Assembly (NCBI RefSeq): GCF_017654605.1
Contig: NZ_CP072113.1
Span: forward strand, 62,001 to 126,000
DNA from: Yimella sp. cx-51
GTDB lineage: Bacteria > Actinomycetota > Actinomycetes > Actinomycetales > Dermatophilaceae
Length of the DNA stretch: 64,000 nucleotides
Reading direction: 5' to 3'
Under the pieces are notes generated by a model that was given only the letters and a program-made list of their open reading frames with translations, was not told the origin of the DNA and searched no databases. Every line of letters begins with the position of its first letter. Position 1 is the stretch's first letter. Below are positions 26,383-34,883 of this stretch, piece after piece. The translations under genes and the position numbers were made by a program.

Positions 26383-27443
26383 GCACGAGTCCGTACGACG
26401 CCGATCGCCCGCCGATGCCTGCGCGCCGCGGCGGCGGGCGCAAGAAGAAGCGCGGCGGCGACCCCCATGCGACCGTCCCCGATGCGCAGTTCACCAGCTA
26501 CTACGGCCGCAATGTGGTCAAGCCCCCGCCGTGGGAGAACGACATCGCCGCCTACCTCTTCCTCGGCGGACTCGCCGCAGGCTCGGCCCTGCTCGGGGCC
26601 GGCGGGCACGCCACCGGACGTCCGCAGCTGCAGGCAGCCGGACGCTACGGATCGCTCGTCGCGGTCGGGCTCGGCGGCTACTACCTCGTCCACGACCTCG
26701 GACGTCCGGAGCGCGCGCTCAACATGATGCGGACGGTGAAGCTCACCTCGCCGATGTCGGTCGGCTCGTGGATCCTCACCTGTTTCGGCACCTTCGCCGG
26801 GGCCAGCGCCGGCCTGCAGTTGCTCGGTCCGAAGCTCGCGTCCGCTGCGCCGATCCTCGACAAGACCGTCAAGGTGGCCAACCCGATCAGTTCGGCCGGC
26901 GTCGCGTTCTTCGCACCGCCGCTGGCCGCGTACACCGCAGTTCTGTTGTCCAACACCGCTGCTCCCACCTGGCACGAGTCGTACCGGCACCTGCCGTTCA
27001 TCTTCGTCAGCTCGGCGCTCGCAGCCGGGTGTGGCTGGGCGATGGTGGCGGTCAACCCGCGCGAGACCGGTCCGGTGCGCGCGCTGGGCGTCACCGCCGC
27101 GACGGTCGAACTGGTGCTCGACCGGCTGCTCGACAAGCACCTCGGCCTGCTCGCCGAACCACGTCACGAGGGCAAGGCGGGCAAGTACCACACGTACGCC
27201 ACCGCGTTCACAGTCATCGGCGCCATCGGCGCCGCCCTCAGCGGGCGCAACCGAATCCTCGCCGCACTCAGCGGAGCGTCGTTGATGGCCGGTTCGGCAT
27301 TTACCCGGTTCGCAATCTTCGAGGCCGGCATGGAATCGGCGAAAGACCCGCGCTACACCATCGTCCCGCAGCGCGAGCGGGCCGCCGCCAAGCTGGCCAA
27401 AGGGCAAGGCATCACCCAGCCGGGCGGTGCGTGGCCGAAGTAG
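26379..27443 (+). CDS. fdhC: NrfD/PsrC-family membrane subunit of formate dehydrogenase
   Basis: 354 residues from ATG 26379 (ATGA overlap with fdhB). A basic, disordered N-terminus (RRGGGRKKKRGG) precedes several membrane helices, for example AAYLFLGGLAAGSALLGAGG, YGSLVAVGLGGYYLVHDLG, and FIFVSSALAAGCGWAMVAV. HDLGRPERA and the PMSVGSWIL segment are NrfD family signatures. It should reduce menaquinone with electrons from formate. It is not the cytochrome b FdnI type. The gene ends at a strong bidirectional terminator. Confidence 0.9.
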   Translation: MSTSPYDADRPPMPARRGGGRKKKRGGDPHATVPDAQFTSYYGRNVVKPPPWENDIAAYLFLGGLAAGSALLGAGGHATGRPQLQAAGRYGSLVAVGLGGYYLVHDLGRPERALNMMRTVKLTSPMSVGSWILTCFGTFAGASAGLQLLGPKLASAAPILDKTVKVANPISSAGVAFFAPPLAAYTAVLLSNTAAPTWHESYRHLPFIFVSSALAAGCGWAMVAVNPRETGPVRALGVTAATVELVLDRLLDKHLGLLAEPRHEGKAGKYHTYATAFTVIGAIGAALSGRNRILAALSGASLMAGSAFTRFAIFEAGMESAKDPRYTIVPQRERAAAKLAKGQGITQPGGAWPK

Positions 27444-27471
27444 TCGCGCACTGACCCACGTAACCACCAGC

Positions 27472-27532
27472 AAATCCGCGCGAGAAAGTGGCCTTCGTAT
27501 GCGTTACGAAGGCCAGCTTCTCGCGCGGATTT
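27472..27532. terminator. Bidirectional hairpin terminator between fdhC and selD
   Basis: Nearly perfect 28-bp stem, arms beginning AAATCCGCGCGAGAA at 27472 and ending TTCTCGCGCGGATTT at 27532, with a small TGCGT loop at about 27500-27504 and A/T-rich ends on both sides. It separates two convergent genes. Confidence 0.9.
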
Positions 27533-27541
27533 CCATTGGTT

Positions 27542-28549
27542 TCAGCGGACGACCAGCACGTGCTCGCCGCGTGGCACGAACTCGCCGATCACCGCGGCGT
27601 TCGGCACTGAACCCTCCGGCAACTCACCGGCCAGCAACAACCCGCCGGACGTCTGTGCGTCGGCGAGCAGGATCAACTCGTCCTCATCGACCTCAGCACT
27701 CAGGTGTGGACGCACCCAGTCGAGGTTGCGTCGTGATCCGCCGGGCACGAATCCTGCGGCGAACGACTCGCGGACGTCCGCGAGATACGGCACCGCGGAT
27801 GCGTTGACTACGGCGGTGACGCCGGATGCGCGGGCCATCTTGTAGAGGTGACCCAAAAGGCCGAAGCCGGTGACGTCGGTCGCGGCGATGAGGCCGGCGT
27901 CCAGCGCGGCCCGGGAGGCGACGTCGTTGAGCGTGGTCATGCTGTCGATCGCCTGCTGGAAGATCTCGCCGGTCGCCTTGTGGCGGTTGTTGAGCACGCC
28001 GACACCGATCGGTTTGGTGAGCGTGATGGCATTGCCCGGCTGTGCGGTGGAGTTGCGCAGGAGTTGGGATTCCTTGCCGACTCCGGTCACGGCGAGGCCG
28101 TACTTCGGCTCCGGGTCGTCGATCGAGTGCCCACCGGCCAGCGGCGCGCCTGCCTGGGTGCAGGCGTCCAGACCGCCGCGCAGCACCTCCGAGGCGAGCT
28201 TGGCCGGCAGCACATCACGCGGCCAACCCAGCAGGTTGATCGCCAACACGGGCGTGCCGCCCATCGCGTAGATGTCGCTGAGCGCGTTGACCGCGGCGAT
28301 GCGTCCCCAGTCGTAAGCGTTGTCGACCACCGGGGTGAAGAAGTCGGTGGTCGAGATGATGACGTCATCGCTACCGGGGGCGGTGCGGACGGCTGCGGCA
28401 TCGTCGCCGTCATCCAATCCGACCAAGAGGTCGGGCCACGGGCGGGCGGTCAGGCCCTTGACCATCTCCTCCAACTCGCCCGGCGGAATCTTGCAGGCGC
28501 AGCCACCACCGTGCGCGAACTGGGTCAGCCGACGGGTCTCGCTGGTCAT
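27542..28549 (-). CDS. selD: Selenide, water dikinase SelD
   Basis: 335 residues. Makes selenophosphate from selenide and ATP for Sec-tRNA synthesis. Catalytic Cys17 and Lys20 (HGGGCACKI) sit at the same positions as in E. coli, and Cys, not Sec, is used. DDAAAVR, STTDFFTPVVDNAYDWGRIAA-type segments and ATDVTGFGLLGHL are AIR-synthase-fold ATP/metal-binding motifs. Convergent to the formate dehydrogenase operon and divergent from tRNA-Sec. Confidence 0.96.
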   Translation of the reverse strand: MTSETRRLTQFAHGGGCACKIPPGELEEMVKGLTARPWPDLLVGLDDGDDAAAVRTAPGSDDVIISTTDFFTPVVDNAYDWGRIAAVNALSDIYAMGGTPVLAINLLGWPRDVLPAKLASEVLRGGLDACTQAGAPLAGGHSIDDPEPKYGLAVTGVGKESQLLRNSTAQPGNAITLTKPIGVGVLNNRHKATGEIFQQAIDSMTTLNDVASRAALDAGLIAATDVTGFGLLGHLYKMARASGVTAVVNASAVPYLADVRESFAAGFVPGGSRRNLDWVRPHLSAEVDEDELILLADAQTSGGLLLAGELPEGSVPNAAVIGEFVPRGEHVLVVR

Positions 28550-28667
28550 GCTTCGACCGTACCCAAGTGCTGTGATCGTGTCGGATCCACTCAGTGGGTG
28601 ACACTCCTCAGGCGGTCCCGCCGTGCGGGTGGGCCGTAGTTTCCGCCGCGTTATGCTCGCCGGGCGA

Positions 28668-28763
28668 GGAGGCGTCAGGGTTCCTGGTGGGCCCCGCGGT
28701 CTTCAAAACCGACGAGGCCGAGTATCTCGGCCTGGCGGGTTCGATTCCCGTCCGCCTCCGCCA
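28668..28763 (+). tRNA. selC: tRNA-Sec (anticodon UCA), CCA encoded
   Basis: 96 nt. Acceptor 5' strand GGAGGCG (28668-28674) pairs CGCCTCC (28753-28759), followed by discriminator G and CCA. The anticodon TCA is at 28703-28705 in the loop CTTCAAA. The long variable arm AGGCCGA-GTATC-TCGGCCT (about 28715-28733) and T-arm GGGTTCGATTCCC are clear. It lies 26 bp before selA. Confidence 0.97.
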
Positions 28764-28789
28764 CTTCGTTCAGCGACCAAGGAGCAGCG

Positions 28790-30079
28790 ATGGGGGACGT
28801 CCGCCGGTCGATCCCGCGTACGGACGCCGTGCTCGAGCAGCTTGCCGATCACGTCGCCCGCTTCGGGCGTGACCGGGTGAAGGCCGCTGTCGTCGCTGCT
28901 CAGCAGCAAGCCCGGGACGGTGCGATCGCTGCCTCGGACGTCGCTCGCGTTGCCGCCGAATTGCTCGTGGAGCTGACCTCCTTCACCCCGGTGATCAACG
29001 CGACCGGTGTCGTCGTGCACACAAACCTTGGACGAGCGCCCCTGTCGCGCAACGCTTTCGAGGCCCTCGGGTCAGTCGCGGGCTATGTCGACATCGAGTT
29101 CGACCTGGAGACCGGTCTGCGGTCGAAGAAGCGGGGGAGCCGCGTCCTCGACGCACTCATTGGCGCGACGCCGGGTGCCGAGGCGGCTCTCGTGGTCAAC
29201 AACGGCGCTGCGGCGATGTCGTTGGTGATGACCTGCCTGGCTGCCGGCCAAGAGGTGATCGTCTCCCGTGGCGAACTCATCGAGATCGGCGACGGCTTCC
29301 GCCTGCCCGATCTCATCGAGTCGACCGGTCCGCGGCTGCGCGAGGTCGGAATGACCAATCGCACCCACCTGCGTGACTACGCGGACGCCGTCGGCCCCGA
29401 CACCGGCTGCATCCTCAAGGTGCACCCCAGCAACTACCGGGTCGAGGGGTTCGTCGCCGAGGTGCCCGTCAGTGAACTGCGCGAATTGGGTGCGCCCGTC
29501 GTCGTCGACATCGGTTCTGGTCTGCTGCAACCCGATTCGATGCTGCCCGACGAGCCGAGCGCATCGGCGGCGCTGGATGCGGGGGCAGACCTGGTCACCG
29601 CCAGTGGCGACAAGCTGCTCGGCGGTCCGCAGGCGGGCATCATCCTCGGCCGCGCCGAGCTGGTGGAGCGCGTGCGACGTCACCCCCTCGCTCGTGCGAT
29701 GCGTGTCGACAAGCTCACCCTCGCCGCGTTGGAAGCGACCCTCACGGGTCCGGACGCGCCCGTCACCGTCTACCGGCGGCTCACCGCCGACGAATTGCTG
29801 CCACGCACGAAGGCTATGGCTGACTCTCTCGGGAGCGGCAGCGTTGACATCGTCGAGGTCGAGGGACGCATCGGCGGCGGTGGGGCGCCGGGAGTCTCGT
29901 TGCCAGGATGGGCGCTGGCATTGCCGGAATCCGTTGCAGCACAGTTGCGTTCGGGTAGGCCAGCAGTGGTCGCACGCATCGCCGACGGACGCTGCCTGGT
30001 CGATCTGCGCTGCGTCCCACCGGAGACGGACGCCGAACTCACCAGGCTCATCCGCGAAGCGCTCGACGCCGACCGATGA
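28790..30079 (+). CDS. selA: L-seryl-tRNA(Sec) selenium transferase SelA
   Basis: 429 residues; PLP enzyme that converts Ser-tRNA(Sec) to Sec-tRNA(Sec) with selenophosphate. The PLP lysine is K275 in SGDKLLGGPQAG. VINATGVVVHTNLGRAP near the N-terminus and NNGAAAMSLVM are family signatures. Full length. It follows tRNA-Sec and overlaps selB (ATGA), so selA-selB are co-translated. Confidence 0.97.
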   Translation: MGDVRRSIPRTDAVLEQLADHVARFGRDRVKAAVVAAQQQARDGAIAASDVARVAAELLVELTSFTPVINATGVVVHTNLGRAPLSRNAFEALGSVAGYVDIEFDLETGLRSKKRGSRVLDALIGATPGAEAALVVNNGAAAMSLVMTCLAAGQEVIVSRGELIEIGDGFRLPDLIESTGPRLREVGMTNRTHLRDYADAVGPDTGCILKVHPSNYRVEGFVAEVPVSELRELGAPVVVDIGSGLLQPDSMLPDEPSASAALDAGADLVTASGDKLLGGPQAGIILGRAELVERVRRHPLARAMRVDKLTLAALEATLTGPDAPVTVYRRLTADELLPRTKAMADSLGSGSVDIVEVEGRIGGGGAPGVSLPGWALALPESVAAQLRSGRPAVVARIADGRCLVDLRCVPPETDAELTRLIREALDADR

Positions 30080-31830
30080 GGGTGATCGCCACCGCGGGTC
30101 ACGTCGATCACGGTAAGTCGACGCTCGTCCGCACGCTCACCGGCACCGATCCTGATCGGTGGGCCGAGGAGCACCAACGAGGTCTGACGATCGACCTCGG
30201 TTTCGTGTGGACCACGCTGCCCAGCGGTGAAGATGTCGCTTTCGTCGACGTGCCGGGTCATCAGCGGTTCATCGCCAACACACTCGCCGGCATCGGACCG
30301 GTGCCCGCCGTCATGCTCATCGTCTCGGCTGACGAAGGCTGGCGGCGACAGACCCAGGAGCACTTCGAGGCGATCCGTGCGCTGGGTGTTCGCCACCTTC
30401 TGGTTGCTGTGACCAGATCGGACCTCACTGACCCGGAGCCGGTGATTGCCGACGTCCGAAAGCGGTTGGCAGCCAACGGTTTCGATGATGTCGACATCAT
30501 CCCGGTGTCAGCAATCACGGGCTCCAGACTGGACGAGCTACGAGTGGGCCTCGATCGTCTCATCGATGCGCTGCCCGAGCCGGACGTCCACGGCCGCTTG
30601 CGCATGTGGATCGACCGGGTCTTCTCGATCCGTGGCGCCGGCACCGTCGTCACCGGCACGCTCGGATCAGGCACACTGCGCGTGGGCGATGCGGTGAGTG
30701 TGGCCGGTCGACAGGTCACGGTTCGCGGCATTCAGTCGCTCGAGCAGGCTCGTGACCAGGTTGCCTGCGTCGCGCGGGTGGCGGTGAACCTGCGCGGCAT
30801 CGAGACCACCGAGATCGAACGTGGCGACCTACTCCTCGGCGCCGGGGAGTGGCACCGCACTCATGTCGTCGACGTACGCCTCGACGGCGTTGCCGACAGC
30901 CGCCTGCCCGGCGAACTCATGGCCCACGTCGGCACGACCGCCTTCCAGGTGCGGGTGCGACCGGTGGGTGGTGACGCGGTGCGCCTGCAGTGGTACTGCG
31001 ATCTCCCGCTCCTGGTCGGCGACCGGCTGGTGTTGCGCGATCCTGGACGGCAGCAGGTGCTCGGCGGCGCAGTGGTGTTGGACCTCGACCCACCGGCCTT
31101 CACCCGGCGCGGAGCTGCTCGGCGACGCGCCGAAGAACTCGCCGATCACAGCGCGACGGTCGATGCGGTCCGCGAGGTAGCGCGCCGCGGGTACATGCGA
31201 GCCGCCGAACTTCAGGCGCTGGGCGGCGAACCATCCGACGCTGTGCGACAGGTAGGAGAGTGGCTGGTCGACCCCGGCCAGTGGTCTGCCTGGGCCGTCG
31301 AGTTGGTGACCACGATCGACTCCTATGCGGCTGCCCATCCGCTGCGTCCACAGGTGCCGACGGGCGTCGTGGCCGATGCAATCTCGTTGCCCGCCACCGA
31401 ACTCGTCCGACCGCTGGCAGCCGAGGCCGGGCTTGTCGTCGAGGCCGGCGAAGTCAGCCGCCCTGGCATGAGCGCCGATCTTGGGGGAGCCGAAGCGGGC
31501 ATTGCCGAGATCGAACGGCGTCTGGCCGATGCACCGTTCGCAGCGCCCGATCGCGCCGATCTGAGCGCGCTCGACCTGGGTCCGAAGCAGCTTGCCGCTG
31601 CTGTTCGATTGGGTCGCCTCATCGATCTCGGCGATCAGATCCTGTTGTCGCCCAAGGCTCCCGCGCTCGCGATGCGCGCACTCGCCGCACTACGGCAGCC
31701 ATTCACCACCAGTCAGGCCCGGCAAGCGCTCGGCACAACGCGCCGTGTGGTCATTCCGCTGCTCGAACATCTCGACGCCAAGGGCTGGACCCGTCGGATC
31801 GACGCCGGTCACCGCGAAGTGGTGCGCTGA
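30076..31830 (+). CDS. selB: Selenocysteine-specific elongation factor SelB
   Basis: 584 residues. N-terminal EF-Tu-like GTPase: GHVDHGKSTLVRTLTG (G1), DVPGHQRF (G3), and a TRSD-type G4. Domains II-III follow (RIRGAGTVVTGTLGSG type), then C-terminal winged helices (residues about 400-584) that bind the SECIS RNA. It brings Sec-tRNA(Sec) to the ribosome at the fdhA UGA. It ends 4 bp from the convergent FBP-domain gene. Confidence 0.96.
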   Translation: MRVIATAGHVDHGKSTLVRTLTGTDPDRWAEEHQRGLTIDLGFVWTTLPSGEDVAFVDVPGHQRFIANTLAGIGPVPAVMLIVSADEGWRRQTQEHFEAIRALGVRHLLVAVTRSDLTDPEPVIADVRKRLAANGFDDVDIIPVSAITGSRLDELRVGLDRLIDALPEPDVHGRLRMWIDRVFSIRGAGTVVTGTLGSGTLRVGDAVSVAGRQVTVRGIQSLEQARDQVACVARVAVNLRGIETTEIERGDLLLGAGEWHRTHVVDVRLDGVADSRLPGELMAHVGTTAFQVRVRPVGGDAVRLQWYCDLPLLVGDRLVLRDPGRQQVLGGAVVLDLDPPAFTRRGAARRRAEELADHSATVDAVREVARRGYMRAAELQALGGEPSDAVRQVGEWLVDPGQWSAWAVELVTTIDSYAAAHPLRPQVPTGVVADAISLPATELVRPLAAEAGLVVEAGEVSRPGMSADLGGAEAGIAEIERRLADAPFAAPDRADLSALDLGPKQLAAAVRLGRLIDLGDQILLSPKAPALAMRALAALRQPFTTSQARQALGTTRRVVIPLLEHLDAKGWTRRIDAGHREVVR

Positions 31831-31834
31831 GGGG

Positions 31835-32347
31835 TCAATCCAAGGACGACTGGTCGAGCACCTCGGCGATGAAATGTGTCGACCGTTCGCGCAGTGTCGC
31901 GATGCGCCGCGCGGTCCATGCTTCGCGATCGGTCGGGTCGTCGCTGCCGACCTCCGAAGTGGTCGGGGTGCGTCGCACATTGCGGGAGCAGCTGAACTCG
32001 GTGCAGATCGACGTTCCGATGGTGTTGCCCTTGCGTCCGGCTGCCCCGGCCCGTTTGGCCACGTAGAGCACGGCGTCGTCGGAGGTGACGATGTCCTGGC
32101 ACCACGAACACAACATCCGCCGCCGCGCTTTGGAGGGTTCGGCCGTCCGCAGGATCGCCCCGACCGGGCTGCCTTCGTGTTCGACGATCACGTACGCCAG
32201 CACCGGGCGCTTCGGGTCGCGCCAGCCGAGCGCGTCCAGCTTGTCCCACTTCAGTGAGTCGAGGTCCGGCAGCGTCGCCTGCGCGATCTCGCGCTTGGAG
32301 GCGTTGACGAAGGCCGACCGGATCTGAGCATCGGTGAGCGGCTGCAT
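31835..32347 (-). CDS. FBP/FusB-like zinc-finger protein (EF-G-binding family)
   Basis: 170 residues. The last two-thirds match the FBP C-terminal treble-clef domain, with zinc ligands in LCSWCQDIV and SICTEFSCSRNVRR (C-x2-C ... C-x4-C). In staphylococci this domain (FusB/FusC) binds EF-G and rescues it from fusidic acid. Actinobacterial homologues are mostly uncharacterised, so EF-G binding is inferred from the family. Divergent from the hydrolase gene. Confidence 0.8.
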   Translation of the reverse strand: MQPLTDAQIRSAFVNASKREIAQATLPDLDSLKWDKLDALGWRDPKRPVLAYVIVEHEGSPVGAILRTAEPSKARRRMLCSWCQDIVTSDDAVLYVAKRAGAAGRKGNTIGTSICTEFSCSRNVRRTPTTSEVGSDDPTDREAWTARRIATLRERSTHFIAEVLDQSSLD

Positions 32348-32448
32348 TGCTTCACCTTCTCGCGTCGAGCCCGGTCATTTCAAACGCATTGTGGCCACCG
32401 CTGTCGAAGGACGAATGCCGAGCGCGGCCGTCATGTCATCATCGAGCA

Positions 32449-33084
32449 GTGACTGACACAGCTGAGGTGATGGACGCCGTCCGCCAAGGGCGCGCGAAGG
32501 TCGACCGCAAGACCCGTGCGATCGCGTTGATCCTGCACGGCGGGCGCGCCACGGAGTCGCAGCCGAATCGCTTCAAGGACATCTCCTACCTGCGGATGCT
32601 GCCCTTCGCGCCCGCGATCAAGCGGGCCTCGCATGGTCACATCGCACCGGTGCTGGTGCACAACACCGACGGCGGCTGGGTGGCCGATTCGGGCAGCGGC
32701 GTCGTCCAGGCGCGTGAACTGGTGCGGCTGTTGCACGACGACCACGGCCTGCCGATCGTGCTGCTCGGTCACTCCAGCGGTGGCTGGGCCGCGCTGCGCG
32801 CAGGGGGCAGCGATCCGGTCGCTGGGAGTGTGGCTCTGGCGCCGTGGGTGGCCGATGACGAACGAGTGGATCGCTTGCTGGAGAAGAAGATTCGCGTGAT
32901 CCATGGTGACCGCGACACCGTGTGCAGTCCGGTCAAGGCGCAGCATTTCGTCGAGCGCCTCCAAGCCGCCGGCGGTAATGCGCAGTTCACGTCCGTGGCG
33001 GGCGGCAATCACGCGCTCATCGACAAGCCGTGGCGCTGGCACGCTCTGGCCGCGCAAGCCGTCGTCGACATCGCGCGGCCATGA
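32449..33084 (+). CDS. Alpha/beta hydrolase (dienelactone hydrolase-like)
   Basis: 211 residues from GTG 32449; ATG 32470 is an alternative. ALILHGGRA is the oxyanion-hole region, LLGHSSGGWAAL the nucleophile elbow (Ser), followed by HGDRDTVCS (Asp) and GGNHALID (His) to complete the triad. There is no signal peptide. It overlaps the next gene by an ATGA, implying a shared function that I cannot name. Confidence 0.8.
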   Translation: MTDTAEVMDAVRQGRAKVDRKTRAIALILHGGRATESQPNRFKDISYLRMLPFAPAIKRASHGHIAPVLVHNTDGGWVADSGSGVVQARELVRLLHDDHGLPIVLLGHSSGGWAALRAGGSDPVAGSVALAPWVADDERVDRLLEKKIRVIHGDRDTVCSPVKAQHFVERLQAAGGNAQFTSVAGGNHALIDKPWRWHALAAQAVVDIARP

Positions 33085-33689
33085 AGAAGCAAGCAATCGT
33101 CGACCGCTTCGACGGCCGCATCATCGGCGCGGGTTCGACCAGCGGCGTTCGCATCGTCATCGGCGACTGGCTGCACTCCCCGCTCGGCAACTTCACCGAC
33201 GTCATGGTGGCCACCGCCGACGACCAGCGCGTCCTCCTCGCCCCCAGCCAGCAAGTGGCCGACTACGTGACCGCCACCTACAACTTCGACGAGGTGGTGC
33301 TCGTCGACGTGCGCTTCGACGGACGCCAACTGGACGCCGGCCCGCTGCAGGCCGCCGTCGATGTCGGACGTCGCACCGGCACCGGTTTCGCGCTGCGATC
33401 GGTGCCGAAACCGTTGGGGCGTAGTCGATTCCTCGCAGTCGTCGCCGATCCAATTGCGCGGAGGGTGCATCCGGGCGTCCGCACGTACGGCACCGCCGGC
33501 AATGGCCGCCGCGAGTACTACAGCGCTCTTGACCAGTTCGCCGTCACCGCGATCAGCGGCACCTGGCACGGCCGCGATCTCGGCGACCTGGCTGACGTCG
33601 ACCCGCCGCCGCGCTTCGGGTTCAGCTCCACCCCACGCCGTCCGAGCTGGACGCAGGTGACCACGACCATCGTGCGCCCACAAGGCTGA
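33081..33689 (+). CDS. Conserved-looking hypothetical protein
   Basis: 202 residues from ATG 33081, coupled to the hydrolase gene by a 4-bp overlap. The sequence is beta-rich, with GAGSTSGVRIVIGDWLHSP at the N-terminus and FLAVVADPIARRVHPGVRT in the middle. I do not recognise a domain, and there are no membrane helices or cysteines. The C-terminal 25 residues are Pro/Arg-rich. The even codon usage and operon position support a real gene. Confidence 0.65.
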   Translation: MKKQAIVDRFDGRIIGAGSTSGVRIVIGDWLHSPLGNFTDVMVATADDQRVLLAPSQQVADYVTATYNFDEVVLVDVRFDGRQLDAGPLQAAVDVGRRTGTGFALRSVPKPLGRSRFLAVVADPIARRVHPGVRTYGTAGNGRREYYSALDQFAVTAISGTWHGRDLGDLADVDPPPRFGFSSTPRRPSWTQVTTTIVRPQG

Positions 33690-33746
33690 CCGACCCGACT
33701 TCGGCGACCTGACACCCGTCATCTCAGCTTCATGAGAAACGTAGTC

Positions 33747-33781
33747 TTTGCTTTCCCAAAACATTGAGTTATGTTTTGGGG
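33747..33781 (+). promoter_or_regulatory. Leaderless promoter with palindrome, upstream of cysteine dioxygenase
   Basis: TTTGCT (33747-33752) and TATGTT (33770-33775) are 17 bp apart, with the expected start falling on the GTG of a short ORF at 33782. A perfect inverted repeat CCCAAAACAT/ATGTTTTGGG (33755-33764 and 33771-33780) spans the spacer and -10 box. It could be an operator or, if transcribed from further upstream, a hairpin. Confidence 0.5.
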
Positions 33782-33850
33782 GTGATCAACTCCAGGTACT
33801 TCCGGATGGGGCGAATGCCGAGCGGTGGTCTCGCGCGCTGTTGCGCCTGA
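33782..33850 (+). CDS. Putative leaderless cysteine leader peptide (22 codons)
   Basis: GTG to TGA, 22 codons ending in Arg-Cys-Cys-Ala, 75 bp before the cysteine dioxygenase gene. The GTG lies where transcription should begin, so it would be translated leaderless. Actinobacteria are known to use leaderless ORFs with Cys-codon runs as cysteine-sensing attenuators of sulfur genes. A short imperfect hairpin (CAGG/CCTG, about 33862-33876) and CCTCCTGAAGGA around the next ribosome site follow. Peptide identity is inference from position and content. Confidence 0.55.
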   Translation: MINSRYFRMGRMPSGGLARCCA

Positions 33851-33925
33851 CCACGGCTCACAGGTATCTCGCCTGACAGGGCCCATGCCACCGCCCACTT
33901 CCGAAACCTCCTGAAGGACCGAATC

Positions 33926-34414
33926 ATGAGCATTGCCACACCCTTTCGGACGCTGACCGACACCGACCTGGCTGACATCGTCCGCCGCGTAGCCGCTGAC
34001 CGCGCCGCGTGGGAGCCGCATGTGCGGCACACCGGAGACGAGCGCCACTGGGCGAAGATCGAGGTGCCGGAGGGCATCGACGTCTGGGTCATTTCGTGGC
34101 AGACCTTCCAGTCGACCGACCTGCACAGCCACGGCGACGCCACCGCAGCCTTCGCCGCCGTGCAGGGCACGATCACCGAGATTCAGGTGGACGACGACGG
34201 TCGCCTGCTGCCCCGGAAGTTCTCGCCCGGCATCGTCCAGGTGGTGCAGCCCGGCGTCATCCACGACGTCCGCAACGAGATCGTGGAGCCGGCCGTGACC
34301 ATCCACGCGTACAGCCCGCGGCTGACCGAGATGCACTACTACAACTGGCATGACCGCACCGTGACCCTCGACCGCATCGAGCGTTCGGACGGCACGGAAG
34401 CGCGCGAGTGGTAG
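33926..34414 (+). CDS. Cysteine dioxygenase
   Basis: 162-residue cupin of the bacterial CDO type, ATG behind GAAGGA. It oxidises L-cysteine to cysteine sulfinate using O2 and Fe(II). Iron ligands are visible as the HSH of STDLHSHGDATAAF and the His of GVIHDVRNE. The downstream rhodanese overlaps it by 7 bp, a pairing seen in many actinobacteria and consistent with sulfur handling. Preceded by a possible cysteine-responsive leader ORF. Confidence 0.9.
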   Translation: MSIATPFRTLTDTDLADIVRRVAADRAAWEPHVRHTGDERHWAKIEVPEGIDVWVISWQTFQSTDLHSHGDATAAFAAVQGTITEIQVDDDGRLLPRKFSPGIVQVVQPGVIHDVRNEIVEPAVTIHAYSPRLTEMHYYNWHDRTVTLDRIERSDGTEAREW

Positions 34415-34818
34415 TCGCGTCGATCGGCATCGACCAGTTTCTCGAGCAGGCCCGCGCCCATCTGTATCGCGTTTCACCACAACGTCTTTCGCAGGTTCAG
34501 GCCAGCGGTGGCTATGTCATCGACACCCGCACCGCGGTGACGCGCGATGTCGAGGGGCACATCCCCGGAGCCATCGTGATCGACCGGTTGGTACTGGAGT
34601 GGCGCCTCGATCCGACGAGCGGCCACTCGATCGCCGATGGTCCGTCGGGGGACGACGTGGTCGTGATCGTCTGCAACGAGGGCTACTCCTCGTCATTGGC
34701 CGCCCGCGATCTGCAGCGCCTCGGGTTCGCCCGGGCGACCGACCTGATCGGCGGCTTCCGTGCGTACGCCGCCGCCGGTCTGCCGGTCGTGGCCGAGCCC
34801 ACGAGGTTGGTGCAGTGA
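34408..34818 (+). CDS. Rhodanese-like domain protein
   Basis: 136 residues from GTG 34408, overlapping the dioxygenase stop. The active-site loop is CNEGYSSSLAARDL, with the persulfide-carrying Cys present. YVIDTRTAVTRDVEGHIPGA is the CH2A-type N-terminal motif. A sulfurtransferase taking sulfane sulfur from cysteine catabolism is the likely role. It ends in TGATG, coupled to a possible 21-codon ORF. Confidence 0.88.
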   Translation: MVVASIGIDQFLEQARAHLYRVSPQRLSQVQASGGYVIDTRTAVTRDVEGHIPGAIVIDRLVLEWRLDPTSGHSIADGPSGDDVVVIVCNEGYSSSLAARDLQRLGFARATDLIGGFRAYAAAGLPVVAEPTRLVQ

Positions 34819-34883
34819 TGGCGGCCTGGTATCACCGACTCAGCCGCCGCGTGGTGCTCTGGCTCAGTCACGCCGAGAGCTGA
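34818..34883 (+). CDS. Possible 21-residue small protein coupled to rhodanese
   Basis: ATG overlaps the rhodanese stop (TGATG). The predicted peptide (MAAWYHRLSRRVVLWLSHAE plus one residue) has alternating basic and aromatic residues that could form an amphipathic helix. There is no family evidence; overlap with the preceding stop is the only support. Confidence 0.3.
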   Translation: MAAWYHRLSRRVVLWLSHAES

